Shown in pieces: positions 1 through 8,672 of a stretch of DNA of 64,000 nucleotides (positions within the stretch are counted from its first letter, which is position 1; each line of letters begins with the position of its first letter). Both the position numbers and the translations under genes were made by a program. Under the pieces are notes generated by a model. It was not told the origin of the DNA, searched no databases, and saw nothing but the letters and a program-made list of their open reading frames with translations. The stretch lies in the NCBI GenBank assembly GCA_002507565.1, contig MOXJ01000006.1:1-64000 (forward strand), in the 5' to 3' direction. Source of the DNA: Candidatus Reconcilbacillus cellulovorans (GTDB lineage Bacteria; Bacillota; Bacilli; Paenibacillales; Reconciliibacillaceae).

Positions 1-309
1 CGCCGAGGCGAGCGACAGCGAACAGTACCTGCACAAGTCGCGCCTGTAACCGCGTTCGTTGAGCAGCCCGAGATAGTAGGGAGCCATTTGTTTGGCGGCG
101 CAGACCGACGACCACCACTGGTTGACGACGTACGGAATGTCCATCGCCCGGAAAATTTCCTGCGGAACGTCTGCGTTCACGAACGCGAGCGGTTCTCCTC
201 GCGCGACCCGATCTTTCAGTCCCATGAACCATTCTTTCTGATAGGCCGTCGCCCGTACGGACGTCTGCAGCCGTTTGACGCTCGCCTTGCCGCGGAACGC
301 TTCGCTCAT
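1..309 (-). CDS. 2-hydroxyacyl-CoA dehydratase / benzoyl-CoA reductase family subunit (HgdB/BcrC type), C-terminus outside window
   Basis: Only the first 103 residues are present; the gene runs off the left edge. The visible part has the family's N-terminal pattern: a VPQEIFRAMDIPYV stretch (residues about 49-62) followed by QWWSSVCAAKQ and a Cys-rich DLCRYCSLSLAS segment (about residues 91-101). Known relatives are two-subunit enzymes that bind CoA thioesters and [4Fe-4S] clusters and need an ATP-driven activator; no activator gene is visible here. The ATG overlaps the stop of the preceding family member by four bases (ATGA), so the two are probably translationally coupled and form a heteromer. 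The three cysteines seen could serve a cluster, but this cannot be judged without the rest of the protein. Confidence 0.8.
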   Translation of the reverse strand, partial: MSEAFRGKASVKRLQTSVRATAYQKEWFMGLKDRVARGEPLAFVNADVPQEIFRAMDIPYVVNQWWSSVCAAKQMAPYYLGLLNERGYRRDLCRYCSLSLASA

Positions 310-1496
310 CGACGGTCACCCCCGTTTTCCGCGCGTTTTCGGACTGAGGCGAGAAATTCGGCGATTCGCCCCCGCAATTCGTCCTCATCCGGCAAACCCG
401 GCGGCCTGCGGTCGAGGACGAGCATCGGGACGCCGGCGGACGCCAACGCTTTCGCTTGTTCCGGCGCGTCCCACGACGGTGCGTCGTCGGCCGCATGGAT
501 GTAGGCGACGACCGCTTGCGCCCGACACCGCCGGACTTGTTCGACCAGCGCCGCCACCCGCTCGGACACGGTCGCCCTGGTCGATTCGGGAGACCGCAAA
601 TGATACCGGTCGACGATCGCGTCGATCGGATCGGCGTCTTCGGCGACGAGTCCCTCGAAATACCGGTTGCCGGTTTCATGATCTTCTCCGACGACGACGG
701 CGCCGCAGGATTCGATCAGTTCGTAGACGTCCGGACCGTCGTGCGCGCTACCCGTCACGAACACCCGAACGCCTGAAAGCGGCGGAAACGACGGCGCTTC
801 TTCCAGAACGACGCGCAAAAGCCGACTGTGTTCTTCTTTCGGCATGGCGGCCGCCGCTCCGATGACGCAAAGAGCCGTCGCGCCGCCGATCCGCGGCGGG
901 TCGGCCGTCCGCCATTCGGTCAGCTTCGCCAGCAGGCGGCGGTTTTCATTGCAGACGGCGACGGCGCGCGCAAGGTCGTCGGCGGAAACGGTTTTGCCGG
1001 TCCACGATTCGACCGCTTTTTTCAGCTCGACGGCGCGTGCCCGGTTATACAGCGCCGCCATGCGGGAACGCGAATGCATAAAATCGTAAAAATACGGTTC
1101 GGGCACTCGGACCTCCGGTTCCGTCGCCCGGAGGGCACGCAAATAATAGAACACGCGGACGAGCGCGTCGGACGAGTTGGACAACACGATCCGGTCCAGA
1201 TACGCGTATTCGCCGCCGGCGAGGCGTTCGAACCGGGCGCGGACGAGCACGTCGAAGCCGCGTTCCAGATACTTGTCTGCCGACGGGAAACCGACTTTCC
1301 CCGAATCGCGGACGCCGCGGATCCGGACCGGCAGACAGCCCGCCGCGACAAGCAGTTCCTCGGGAACGTCCTCTCCCCACCAGCCAACGACGACGCCGCC
1401 GTTTTGTTTCCAGGAAACGTCGGGTCGTTCTTCCCCGAGATATACGCTCTTCAGTCGTTCAAGCGCCCGGACGGCGGACACGTTCGGTTCGGTCAT
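306..1496 (-). CDS. 2-hydroxyacyl-CoA dehydratase family subunit lacking the expected cluster cysteines
   Basis: This 396-residue protein is recognised as HgdA/HgdB/BcrB-like from WWGEDVPEELLVAAGCLPVRI (residues 39-59), a SxxSDALVRVFYYL block (106-119), an EDHETGNRYFEG block (271-282) and a C-terminal GVPMLVLD (355-362). Members of the family normally hold a [4Fe-4S] cluster with cysteines in the CD, DxCTGxRYF and C-terminal blocks. By eye those positions here read Ser109, Glu274 and Ala335/336. The remaining cysteines (54, 182, 210, 264, 324) do not lie in those blocks. The start ATG overlaps the MFS stop by four bases and the stop overlaps the next subunit, giving a tightly coupled string P450-MFS-this gene-partner. 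It may be a non-redox scaffold or substrate-binding subunit; the substrate is unknown. Confidence 0.8.
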   Translation of the reverse strand: MTEPNVSAVRALERLKSVYLGEERPDVSWKQNGGVVVGWWGEDVPEELLVAAGCLPVRIRGVRDSGKVGFPSADKYLERGFDVLVRARFERLAGGEYAYLDRIVLSNSSDALVRVFYYLRALRATEPEVRVPEPYFYDFMHSRSRMAALYNRARAVELKKAVESWTGKTVSADDLARAVAVCNENRRLLAKLTEWRTADPPRIGGATALCVIGAAAAMPKEEHSRLLRVVLEEAPSFPPLSGVRVFVTGSAHDGPDVYELIESCGAVVVGEDHETGNRYFEGLVAEDADPIDAIVDRYHLRSPESTRATVSERVAALVEQVRRCRAQAVVAYIHAADDAPSWDAPEQAKALASAGVPMLVLDRRPPGLPDEDELRGRIAEFLASVRKRAENGGDRR

Positions 1497-2653
1497 GCGG
1501 AATGCCTCCTTTTCGCACGGCTTTTCGCGCGGCGAACGACGGCGATCGAAGCGATCAGCCCGACAAGCGAACACGTCGACGCCAACAGGAACATCGCCGG
1601 GTACCCCGCCCGGCTCACCGCCGTCCCGCCGAGCGCCGGGCCGAGGCCGGCCGCCAGGTCGAGCCCGAGATAAAACGTGCTGACCGCCGCCCCGCGCCGG
1701 TTGCCGTCGACACCGAGCACCGCCATCGTCTGCAGAGCGTTTATCGCCGCACCGTGGCCGACACCGAGCAAAACGGCGATCGCAAGAAACAGCGCGAGTC
1801 GGTCGGCCGCAGCCATCGCCGCCGTCGCCGCAACCACCGCGACGAGCCCGGGAATGAGCGCGGCAAAAACCCCTTTGCGGTCCGCGATTTTGCCCGCAAT
1901 CGGCCGCGACAGCACGACGGCAAACGCGAACACGGTGAAAAAAACGCCGATATGTTCGACACCACGGCTTTCGGCGTAGAGTGCCGCGAACGCCGTCACC
2001 GCGCTGTGCGAGACGCCCGCGCAGAAGGCGACGGCCGCCGGCAACGCCGCGGACCGTTCGAGCAACGCCGACGGCGGCACGGAGCGCCCCGCGCCCAACC
2101 GACGCGCATACCGGACCGCGAGACCGAACGCCGCTCCGAACGCCATCATGCAGGCCGACGCGGCAAACACGGCGGCGAACCCGAACGTGTCCGCGACATA
2201 CAACCCCAATGCGGGAGCAACGGCCATTGCGACGAACGAGCCGAGCCCGAAATACCCGATGCCTTCGGCCAGGCGGTCTTTCGGAACGAACTCGGTCACG
2301 ATCGTCTGGGCCGACGTCGTCGTCACGCCAATGCCGACGCCGTGCAGCAACCGGAACGCCAGCAAGCCCGCCGTTGACGGGACGATCGGATACGCCAAGA
2401 TCGACACAAGCGAGACGAGCTGGCCGAACAAATACGTGCGGCGGAACAATCCCGCGTCGAGCGCGCGGCCGGCGACCGGCCGGGCCATCATCGCCGTCAG
2501 GGTGAACACGCCGGTCAGCCAGCCGACGACGTCTTCGCGGTTGCCAAGCGACCGCACGTAAAGCGGAAAGGTCGGCATCAACATCAGGTAACTGCAAACG
2601 ACGCACGTGTTGGCGGCCATCAGCAGCACGAAATTGCGGTTCCACAGCCTCAA
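1493..2653 (-). CDS. Major facilitator superfamily transporter (DHA/efflux type)
   Basis: About 386 residues with roughly twelve hydrophobic helices and MFS patterns: an Arg-rich loop after TM2 (MMARPVAGRALD), a GxGxGxTTTSA region in TM4 and a repeat of the loop in the second half (VLSRPIAGKIADRKG). Proteins of this type are proton-driven exporters or importers of small molecules in the inner membrane. I place the start at a TTG that overlaps the P450 stop (TTGA), with GGCGGA six bases upstream; this gives a short cytoplasmic tail (RLWNRNF) before TM1. An ATG at 2701 or 2710 would instead overlap the P450 by about 50-60 bases and has no good ribosome site. It is coupled to the dehydratase-family gene downstream by an ATGA overlap. 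It probably moves a substrate or product of the island. Confidence 0.82.
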   Translation of the reverse strand: MRLWNRNFVLLMAANTCVVCSYLMLMPTFPLYVRSLGNREDVVGWLTGVFTLTAMMARPVAGRALDAGLFRRTYLFGQLVSLVSILAYPIVPSTAGLLAFRLLHGVGIGVTTTSAQTIVTEFVPKDRLAEGIGYFGLGSFVAMAVAPALGLYVADTFGFAAVFAASACMMAFGAAFGLAVRYARRLGAGRSVPPSALLERSAALPAAVAFCAGVSHSAVTAFAALYAESRGVEHIGVFFTVFAFAVVLSRPIAGKIADRKGVFAALIPGLVAVVAATAAMAAADRLALFLAIAVLLGVGHGAAINALQTMAVLGVDGNRRGAAVSTFYLGLDLAAGLGPALGGTAVSRAGYPAMFLLASTCSLVGLIASIAVVRRAKSRAKRRHSA

Positions 2654-3861
2654 CGCCGGTCCGCCGGCACGAACGTCATCGGCGCCGACAGAACGCCCCA
2701 TTCCGCCCACTTCGTCATCTTCACTTCACCGGCGAGCGAAATGTCCTTCGTTCGCGCCAGCCCCTCCTCGAGCGAGACGGTCAGCATCATGCGCGCAAGC
2801 GGCGCTCCAGGGCACTTATGCGGGCCTTCGCCGAACGCGATGTGGCGATGGATGTTCGGACGGTTCAGGATGAATCGGTCGCCGTCCGGAAAGATCGCCT
2901 CGTCGCGGTTGGCCGACGTGTAGACAAGCGCGATCGGCTCGTCTTTCTTGATCAGGCGGCCGCCGATGACGACGTCGCGTTTCGGCGTGCGCGCCATACC
3001 GCGATACGGCGTCAAAAGCCGCAAATACTCCTCCGTCGCGGCCGGAATGAGCGACGGATTTTCGCGCAGCTCGCGCTGAATGTCCTTGTGTGTCGCCAGA
3101 TGGACGAAAATACTGCCGAGAATGACGCTCGGCGCCACCATGCCAGTGACGAGCAGCTGGCGCACGCAGCCGAGCACCATGTCTTCCGGCAGTGGCCTGC
3201 CCTCGTACGTCGCCTCGAGCAAAGCGGCGGTCAGATCGTCGTCGGGACTCATCGGGTTCGCCTTGCGCTCTGCAATAATCGTGCGGGCGATGTCGTAAAG
3301 CTTCAGGCTGAGCGACTTGACGGTTTCGTCGTCCATTTCCTGGATCGCTTTGACGTAGGCCGCGCTGATTTCCTTAATGTTTACTGACAACGACTTCGGC
3401 ACATTGAAAAATTCAGCGAACACATACGGTGGAAACCGGTTGGCGTATTCCAGCGAAAAGTCGCCCTCGCCCTTGTCGACGAGCGCTTGCATCAATTCCG
3501 CCGCGTCGCGCCGCACTTTCGGCGCAAGCGCCGCCATTTTCTCGTCCGTGAAAAACCGATTGATGACGCGCCGGTAGGCGGAATGTTCCGGCGGATCGAA
3601 ATGAAGCGGCGGCCTGCGCCCCGTGAACGCGAATTTCGGAACGGTGTTCTGCACCGATGTCGTGAACGTCTGGTAGTCTTTCAGCACGTTTACGACGTCT
3701 TCATAGCGGAACAGCGCCCAAAAACCGTTGTAGGCACGGCTGTGCGCCACCGGACATTCGGCGCGCAGCCGCCTGTATTCTTCATGCGCGCTCGTGAACG
3801 TCTCCGGCACGGTCGGGTCGAAATCGTGCGTCAACCGTTCGTCATCCGTCGTGCGTTCCAT
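2650..3861 (-). CDS. Cytochrome P450, copy A (altered I-helix)
   Basis: This 403-residue soluble bacterial P450 has the heme loop FGEGPHKCPG with proximal Cys350, the ExxR pair Glu278/Arg281 and a HFDPPEH segment (residues 87-93). The family binds heme and usually inserts one oxygen atom with electrons from a ferredoxin. Helix I reads VTGMVAPS (238-245), so the usual A/G-G-x-D/E-T-T oxygen-activation motif is replaced by Val242-Ala243-Pro244. The second P450 at 17441-18625 has the same change and a nearly identical N-terminus (PETFTSAHEEY). No ferredoxin or reductase gene is in the window. The start is an ATG eight bases after AAGGAGGG; an upstream frame extension lacks a ribosome site. It leads the coupled cluster P450-MFS-dehydratase-family pair. 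The substrate is unknown; an aromatic or fatty compound is possible from context. Confidence 0.93.
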   Translation of the reverse strand: MERTTDDERLTHDFDPTVPETFTSAHEEYRRLRAECPVAHSRAYNGFWALFRYEDVVNVLKDYQTFTTSVQNTVPKFAFTGRRPPLHFDPPEHSAYRRVINRFFTDEKMAALAPKVRRDAAELMQALVDKGEGDFSLEYANRFPPYVFAEFFNVPKSLSVNIKEISAAYVKAIQEMDDETVKSLSLKLYDIARTIIAERKANPMSPDDDLTAALLEATYEGRPLPEDMVLGCVRQLLVTGMVAPSVILGSIFVHLATHKDIQRELRENPSLIPAATEEYLRLLTPYRGMARTPKRDVVIGGRLIKKDEPIALVYTSANRDEAIFPDGDRFILNRPNIHRHIAFGEGPHKCPGAPLARMMLTVSLEEGLARTKDISLAGEVKMTKWAEWGVLSAPMTFVPADRR

Positions 3862-3933
3862 GGCGCGTGTCCCTCCTTCATCTGGCGTTTGCCGCAAGGC
3901 GACGGTCGTGCGACCGAGAACGGCTTGGATCGG

Positions 3934-3953
3934 AAAACGGCCGTGCGACGGCC
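3934..3953 (-). terminator. Possible weak terminator after the solute-binding protein gene
   Basis: The 123-base gap between the solute-binding protein and the P450 holds an inverted repeat GGCCGT/ACGGCC with a three-base loop, followed on the minus strand by GTTTTCC. The T-run is short, so this is at best a partial terminator. The rest of the gap shows only the P450 ribosome site. Confidence 0.3.
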
Positions 3954-3984
3954 ACCGGCCCGTGCGGTTCGTCGCCGACGCGGC

Positions 3985-5568
3985 TCATCGCGTCATACGA
4001 GCGTTTTCCGGCGTCCAATACACCATGAACGTGCGGTGGAACCCGTCGTCCGCGACGTTTTTGCGTTTGACGGTCGTCGCGATGCCGACGAAAAGCGGCG
4101 CCGCCAGCGCGTATTCGTCGAACGCCTTTTTTTGCAGCCGCAAGGTGACGTCGCGTTTCGCCGCGAAATCCGGAACGGAGCGCGATGCTTTCAACAGCTC
4201 GTCGAATTCCGGCACTCGGGCCGTGCTGCGCGTATTGGTCCCCCACGACGAAAAGTTGCGCACCATGTTCCACGACGGGTCGGAGTCGATGCGCAGGGCG
4301 TAAAGGATCAGCCCGTCCCAACTTCCTTGAGCGCCCGTCATTTCGCGGTGTTTGGCGGCGTCGACGACGTTCAGCTTGGCGTCGATGCCGACTTTCGCCA
4401 GATACGATTGAATCGCGGTAGCCAACTGGACATCATTGGGATTGTTCGACGTGTTGAGCGTCGTGGCGAATCCACCGCCGAACCCCGCGGTGGCCAGCAG
4501 CTCTTTCGCTTTTTGCGGATCATAGCCGATTTTGACGTCGTCGTTGTACGCCCACGAGCCGGGAACGGCATACTGGTTGGTCGGAATGCCGTAGCCGAAC
4601 AGAAGTGAATCGACGATCGCCTTGCGGTCGATCGCGTAGCCGAGCGCGCGCCGGACGTCGACGTTCGCCCACGGCGACTTCGGATCGTTGCCGGCGATGT
4701 AGAGAGCCGCACCGGCGGCGCCGTTTGCCGCTTCGAACCGGACGACCTCGAACCCGGATTCGGACGCGAAATCGCGCGCCACCTTGGCGGACGTGTTGTA
4801 GTAGACGTCCGCCTCACCCGCTTGGAGGGCGGCCTGCGCTGTCGCGGGATCTTGGACGACCCGCCATTCGATGGCGTCCAAATACGGTTTTCCTTTTTGC
4901 CAATAGTTTTCATTCTTTTTAAAACGGACCGACACGCCTTTTTGCCAGCTTTCGAGCACGAACGGCCCGGTGCCGATCGGATGGTCGGCCGCCCATTCTT
5001 TGCCGTGCTGCTGGACGGCGGTCGGCGAAACCATCTCGACGGTCGCGATAACGTCCATCAGGCCGATGTCCCATGTTTTCAGGCGGATGCGGACGGTCGA
5101 CTTGTCGACGGCCTCGATCGACTCGGTGTCCTTTTCGTTGAAGATCGGCTTTTTCGCCAGGCGGATTTGCTCCAGATTCCACCGCACGGCTTCGGCATCG
5201 AAATCCGTGCCGTCGTGAAACTTGATGCCGGATTTCAGCCGAATCTCGATCTGCCGGTTTTGCGGGTCGACGCGCCAGCTTTCCGCGAGAAACGGCTCGA
5301 GCTCGCCTTTTTCGTTGTAACGGCCGAGCATCTCCAGCGTCGTCGTGCTCACGATCAGATCGCTGATCGAACGGATGTCAGGCGGATAGCCGAGCACGGT
5401 CGCGTCGGTTCCGATCAGCACTCTTAACGTCCCGCCCGATGCGGTCGTCGGCGACGAACCGGCATCGGACGCGTTTTCCTGCCGCGACGACGGCGAACAG
5501 CCGGCCAGCGCTGCGGCCGTAGCCAGCAGCACGGCACACGCCGCGCCGCACCAACGGATGTTCCGCAT
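3985..5568 (-). CDS. Peptide/opine-type ABC solute-binding lipoprotein, copy A (SBP_bac_5)
   Basis: This 527-residue extracytoplasmic receptor has a signal peptide with lipobox LAGC (Cys24) and a Ser/Ala-rich linker, then an SBP_bac_5 body: GGTLRVLIG, LAESWRVD, the family signature IKFHDGTDFDAEAVRWNLE, and GTGPFVLESW. These proteins capture peptides, glycosides, opines or other polar compounds outside the membrane and deliver them to a DppB/DppC channel. It lies 39 bases after the fused ATPase gene and is probably the receptor of that transporter. A second receptor of exactly the same length at 13188-14771 shares most blocks (GKPYLDxIE, MTGxxGSW, PENAxxxx). The start ATG follows AAGGGGG with eight-base spacing. 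The ligand is not predictable from sequence alone. Confidence 0.92.
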   Translation of the reverse strand: MRNIRWCGAACAVLLATAAALAGCSPSSRQENASDAGSSPTTASGGTLRVLIGTDATVLGYPPDIRSISDLIVSTTTLEMLGRYNEKGELEPFLAESWRVDPQNRQIEIRLKSGIKFHDGTDFDAEAVRWNLEQIRLAKKPIFNEKDTESIEAVDKSTVRIRLKTWDIGLMDVIATVEMVSPTAVQQHGKEWAADHPIGTGPFVLESWQKGVSVRFKKNENYWQKGKPYLDAIEWRVVQDPATAQAALQAGEADVYYNTSAKVARDFASESGFEVVRFEAANGAAGAALYIAGNDPKSPWANVDVRRALGYAIDRKAIVDSLLFGYGIPTNQYAVPGSWAYNDDVKIGYDPQKAKELLATAGFGGGFATTLNTSNNPNDVQLATAIQSYLAKVGIDAKLNVVDAAKHREMTGAQGSWDGLILYALRIDSDPSWNMVRNFSSWGTNTRSTARVPEFDELLKASRSVPDFAAKRDVTLRLQKKAFDEYALAAPLFVGIATTVKRKNVADDGFHRTFMVYWTPENARMTR

Positions 5569-5607
5569 GCGAAATCCCCCTTCGTGTTCATGGGTTGAAG
5601 GATGTTT

Positions 5608-7701
5608 TCATACTTTCCAGCACGCGACGTGGTGTCCCGAATCGACTTCCCGCAGTTCCGGATCGATCTCCCCGCATTCTTTCGTCGCCAGCGGACAGCG
5701 ATTGACGAACCCGCATCCTTTCGGACGGCGGAGCAAGCTCGGCACTTCGCCGCGGATTTCGATGCGCTCGCGTTTTTGCTCCGCGACGGGATCCGGAATC
5801 GGCACCGCCGACAGCAACATTTTCGTGTAAGGATGGCGAGGATCGTCGTACAACTGCCGCCAGTCGGCGATCTCCACGATTTTCCCGAGATACATCACGG
5901 CGACGCGGTCGCTGATGTGACGGACGACCGACAAGTCGTGCGCGATGAACAGATACGTCAAGCCGAGTTTTTCTTGCAACTCTTCCAACAAGTTGATGAT
6001 TTGCGCCTGGATCGACACATCGAGCGCGGATATCGGTTCGTCGCAGACGATAAACTCGGGCTGGCTCGCCAACGCGCGCGCGATGCCGACGCGTTGGCGT
6101 TGGCCGCCGCTGAATTCGTGCGGCATCCGGTTGCGCAGGTCGGGATCGAGGCCGACGAGCCGGAACAGTTCGGCAAGCCGGTCTTCGTATTCGCTGCGGC
6201 TTCGGACGAGCTTGTGGATTTTCAGCGGCTCTCCGACGATGTTGCCGACCGTCTGGCGCGGATCGAGCGATCCGAATGGGTCCTGGAAAATCATCGACAT
6301 GTGCCTGCGCAAGGGGCGCAGCCTGCCGACGGGCGTGCGCGTGATGTCGCTGCCGCGAAACAAGACGGCGCCGCCGGTCGGCTCGTACATCCGCAGCACG
6401 CATCGCGCGACGGTCGTTTTGCCGCAGCCGCTCTCGCCGACGAGCCCGAGCGTTTCACCCTTGCGAATGCGAAAACTGACGCCGTCGACAGCCTTCAGCT
6501 CGGCGACTTTCCGCTGCAACAATCCGCGCCGAACGGGAAAATACATACGCAGGTCGCGGACTTCGACCAGCGGGACGGGCTCAGGCAACATCTCTCCGTC
6601 AATCATGAAACGGCCGTCGCCCTCCTGCCGATCGCGGACCTCAATCCGCCAGCCACCGTCCGCTCCGCCGGTTCGCGCCGAAACGGAGGTCTGCGCTGAA
6701 CGGCCGTCGGTCCAGATCGCCTCGGCCGGAAGCACGTAACAGGCCGCGTAATGCCCCGCTCCCACTTCCTTCAGCCGCGGCGCCGGGCGAACGCGGCATT
6801 CATCGGTCGCGAACGGACAACGCGGCAAGAACGCACAAACTTCAGGTTTGCGCGACAAATCCGGCGGGAGCCCGTCGATCGTAGCCAGCTTCCGGTCTTT
6901 CGGGTCGTCGAGCCGCGGTACCGCTTTCAATAGGCCAATTGTGTACGGATGGCGAGGACGGCCGAAAATGTCGCGCGTCGGGCCCGATTCCACGATCTCG
7001 CCGGCATACATCACATAGACGCGCTCCGCATACCGCGCGACGATGCCGAGGTTGTGCGTGACGATCACGAGCGCCGTCTGCGTCTTTTTGACGACGTCGC
7101 GAAGCAGCTCCAGCACTTGGGCCTGCGTCGTCACGTCGAGCGCCGTCGTCGCCTCGTCCGCAATCAAGAGCTTCGGATGGCAGGACAGCGCCATCGCGAT
7201 CATGATCCGCTGGCGCATGCCGCCGCTGAACTGGTGCGGATAGTCGTCGACGCGTTGTTCGGCGTCGGGAATTCCGACCAGCTTCATCAGCTCAACGGCG
7301 CGTCGGCGCGCTTCTTTTTTGGACAGGCCGAGATGGAGCGTCACCGCTTCGGCGATTTGGTTGCCGACCGTCAAAACCGGATTGAGCGACGTCATCGGCT
7401 CCTGAAAAACGATGCCGATTTTGCCGCCGCGGACGGCGCGCATTTCGCGGCTGTCGGCGGAATACCGCAGCAGGTCGGTCCCGTCGAACCATACCTCGCC
7501 GGCGACGATCTCTCCCGGAGGTCTCGGGATCAGTTGCAACACCGAATATTGGGTTACCGACTTACCGCAGCCGCTTTCGCCGACAAACGCGACGATTTCG
7601 CCCTCATCGACGTAATAGGAGACGCCGTCGACCGCCCGGATCGTCGCACCGTCGACGCGAAACCGGACACTCAAGTTTTTAACTTCCAATAGGCGGCCCA
7701 C
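5608..7701 (-). CDS. Fused DppD-DppF-type ABC transporter ATPase (two nucleotide-binding domains in one chain)
   Basis: This 697-residue protein contains two complete ABC ATPases with no stop codon between them. Domain 1 has Walker A GESGCGKS (residues 41-48), signature FSGGMRQR and [12 protein letters not shown], then the C-terminal oligopeptide-type Cys segment ([11 protein letters not shown]). A Gly/Asp/Arg-rich linker of about 45 residues leads to domain 2, with a second [25 protein letters not shown] and its own Cys segment (GCGFVNRCP). DppD and DppF are normally separate chains of about 330 residues; fused forms such as GsiA and YejF are known. The start is a GTG nine bases after GGGAGG. 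It energises the DppB/DppC channel encoded just upstream. Confidence 0.93.
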   Translation of the reverse strand: MGRLLEVKNLSVRFRVDGATIRAVDGVSYYVDEGEIVAFVGESGCGKSVTQYSVLQLIPRPPGEIVAGEVWFDGTDLLRYSADSREMRAVRGGKIGIVFQEPMTSLNPVLTVGNQIAEAVTLHLGLSKKEARRRAVELMKLVGIPDAEQRVDDYPHQFSGGMRQRIMIAMALSCHPKLLIADEATTALDVTTQAQVLELLRDVVKKTQTALVIVTHNLGIVARYAERVYVMYAGEIVESGPTRDIFGRPRHPYTIGLLKAVPRLDDPKDRKLATIDGLPPDLSRKPEVCAFLPRCPFATDECRVRPAPRLKEVGAGHYAACYVLPAEAIWTDGRSAQTSVSARTGGADGGWRIEVRDRQEGDGRFMIDGEMLPEPVPLVEVRDLRMYFPVRRGLLQRKVAELKAVDGVSFRIRKGETLGLVGESGCGKTTVARCVLRMYEPTGGAVLFRGSDITRTPVGRLRPLRRHMSMIFQDPFGSLDPRQTVGNIVGEPLKIHKLVRSRSEYEDRLAELFRLVGLDPDLRNRMPHEFSGGQRQRVGIARALASQPEFIVCDEPISALDVSIQAQIINLLEELQEKLGLTYLFIAHDLSVVRHISDRVAVMYLGKIVEIADWRQLYDDPRHPYTKMLLSAVPIPDPVAEQKRERIEIRGEVPSLLRRPKGCGFVNRCPLATKECGEIDPELREVDSGHHVACWKV

Positions 7702-7751
7702 CCGAATGATCCTCCCGTAGCTTTTCGTTTGGACACCCAACTTGCCGACGT

Positions 7752-8651
7752 TCAGTTGCGAAGTCTCGGATCCAGAGCGTCGCGCAGCGCGTCGCCGATG
7801 ATGTTGCACGACAGAACGACGGCCATGATGGCGACGCCGGGCGCAAGCGAAATCAGCGGGTTCGACAGCAGATACCGGTAGCCGTCGTTGACCATCGACC
7901 CCCACGAAGGGTCCGGCGGATCGATGCCCAGCCCGAGAAAACTGAGCCCCGCCTCGGCTAAAATCGCCGTGCCCAGGTTCATCGTCATCAGCACGATAAG
8001 CGGCGACACGCAGTTCGGAAAAACATGAACCAGCATATTGCGCAAAGCGCTTGCGCCGATCAGTGTGCCGGCTACGACGAAGTCGGAATGCTTGACCGCC
8101 AGCACTTGCCCGCGCATGAGCCGGGCATAGGTCGGCACGATGGCTATGCCAAGCGACAGGATGACGTTGACGATGCCTCCGCCCAGCACCGCACCGAGCG
8201 CCATCGCCAGCACGATCATCGGCACGGCGATCATCGCATCCATGACGCGCATCAGCACCGTATCCACCCATCCGCCGACGTATCCGGACAAAAGACCGAG
8301 CGACATGCCGAGGACGCCGGCGATAAACACGACGACGAATCCGACCGCCAGCGAGATGCGCGTACCGTACACGACCCGGCTCAACACGTCGCGGCCGAGC
8401 ATGTCGGTCCCGAGCCAATGTTCGGCGGACGGCTGCTTGAGCGACTCGGCTAAGTTTTGTTCGTTCGGGTCATAAGGCGCAATCAGCGGTGCGAAAATCG
8501 CCGTAACGACCGCTACCGCCAAGACCGCGACGCACACAAGTACGACGGGACGAGAGAAAAACGCTTTCACGAATCGCCGCAAACCGCTTTTCCGCACGGG
8601 CAATTGCTCTGCGGAGACGGCAAGGCGGACGTCCGCCTCCCAGACGGCCAT
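7752..8651 (-). CDS. Dpp/Opp-type ABC permease, DppC family
   Basis: This 299-residue inner-membrane channel subunit has an N-terminal cytoplasmic stretch, a first membrane segment near residues 36-56, the OppC-type N-terminal domain ([17 protein letters not shown] then [15 protein letters not shown]), further membrane segments and the coupling loop (residues around 190-215, [19 protein letters not shown]). It pairs with the DppB-like subunit, whose gene ends 21 bases upstream. The start ATG follows AAGGAGGG with a standard gap. Its sequence gives no clue to the transported compound. Confidence 0.92.
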   Translation of the reverse strand: MAVWEADVRLAVSAEQLPVRKSGLRRFVKAFFSRPVVLVCVAVLAVAVVTAIFAPLIAPYDPNEQNLAESLKQPSAEHWLGTDMLGRDVLSRVVYGTRISLAVGFVVVFIAGVLGMSLGLLSGYVGGWVDTVLMRVMDAMIAVPMIVLAMALGAVLGGGIVNVILSLGIAIVPTYARLMRGQVLAVKHSDFVVAGTLIGASALRNMLVHVFPNCVSPLIVLMTMNLGTAILAEAGLSFLGLGIDPPDPSWGSMVNDGYRYLLSNPLISLAPGVAIMAVVLSCNIIGDALRDALDPRLRN

Positions 8652-8672
8652 CGGGATCCCTCCTTCACCTCG

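Noticed and set aside
1493-2710. MFS start at the ATG at 2710 or 2701
   Set aside because: It would overlap the P450 gene by 50-60 bases and lacks a spaced ribosome site; the TTG overlapping the stop fits the other junctions in this cluster. Some doubt remains.
5608-8418. Extension of the fused ATPase frame upstream through the dppC gene
   Set aside because: The extra part is Arg/His/Asp-rich and out of frame with the clear DppC protein. A GTG with a good ribosome site at 7701 explains the true start.
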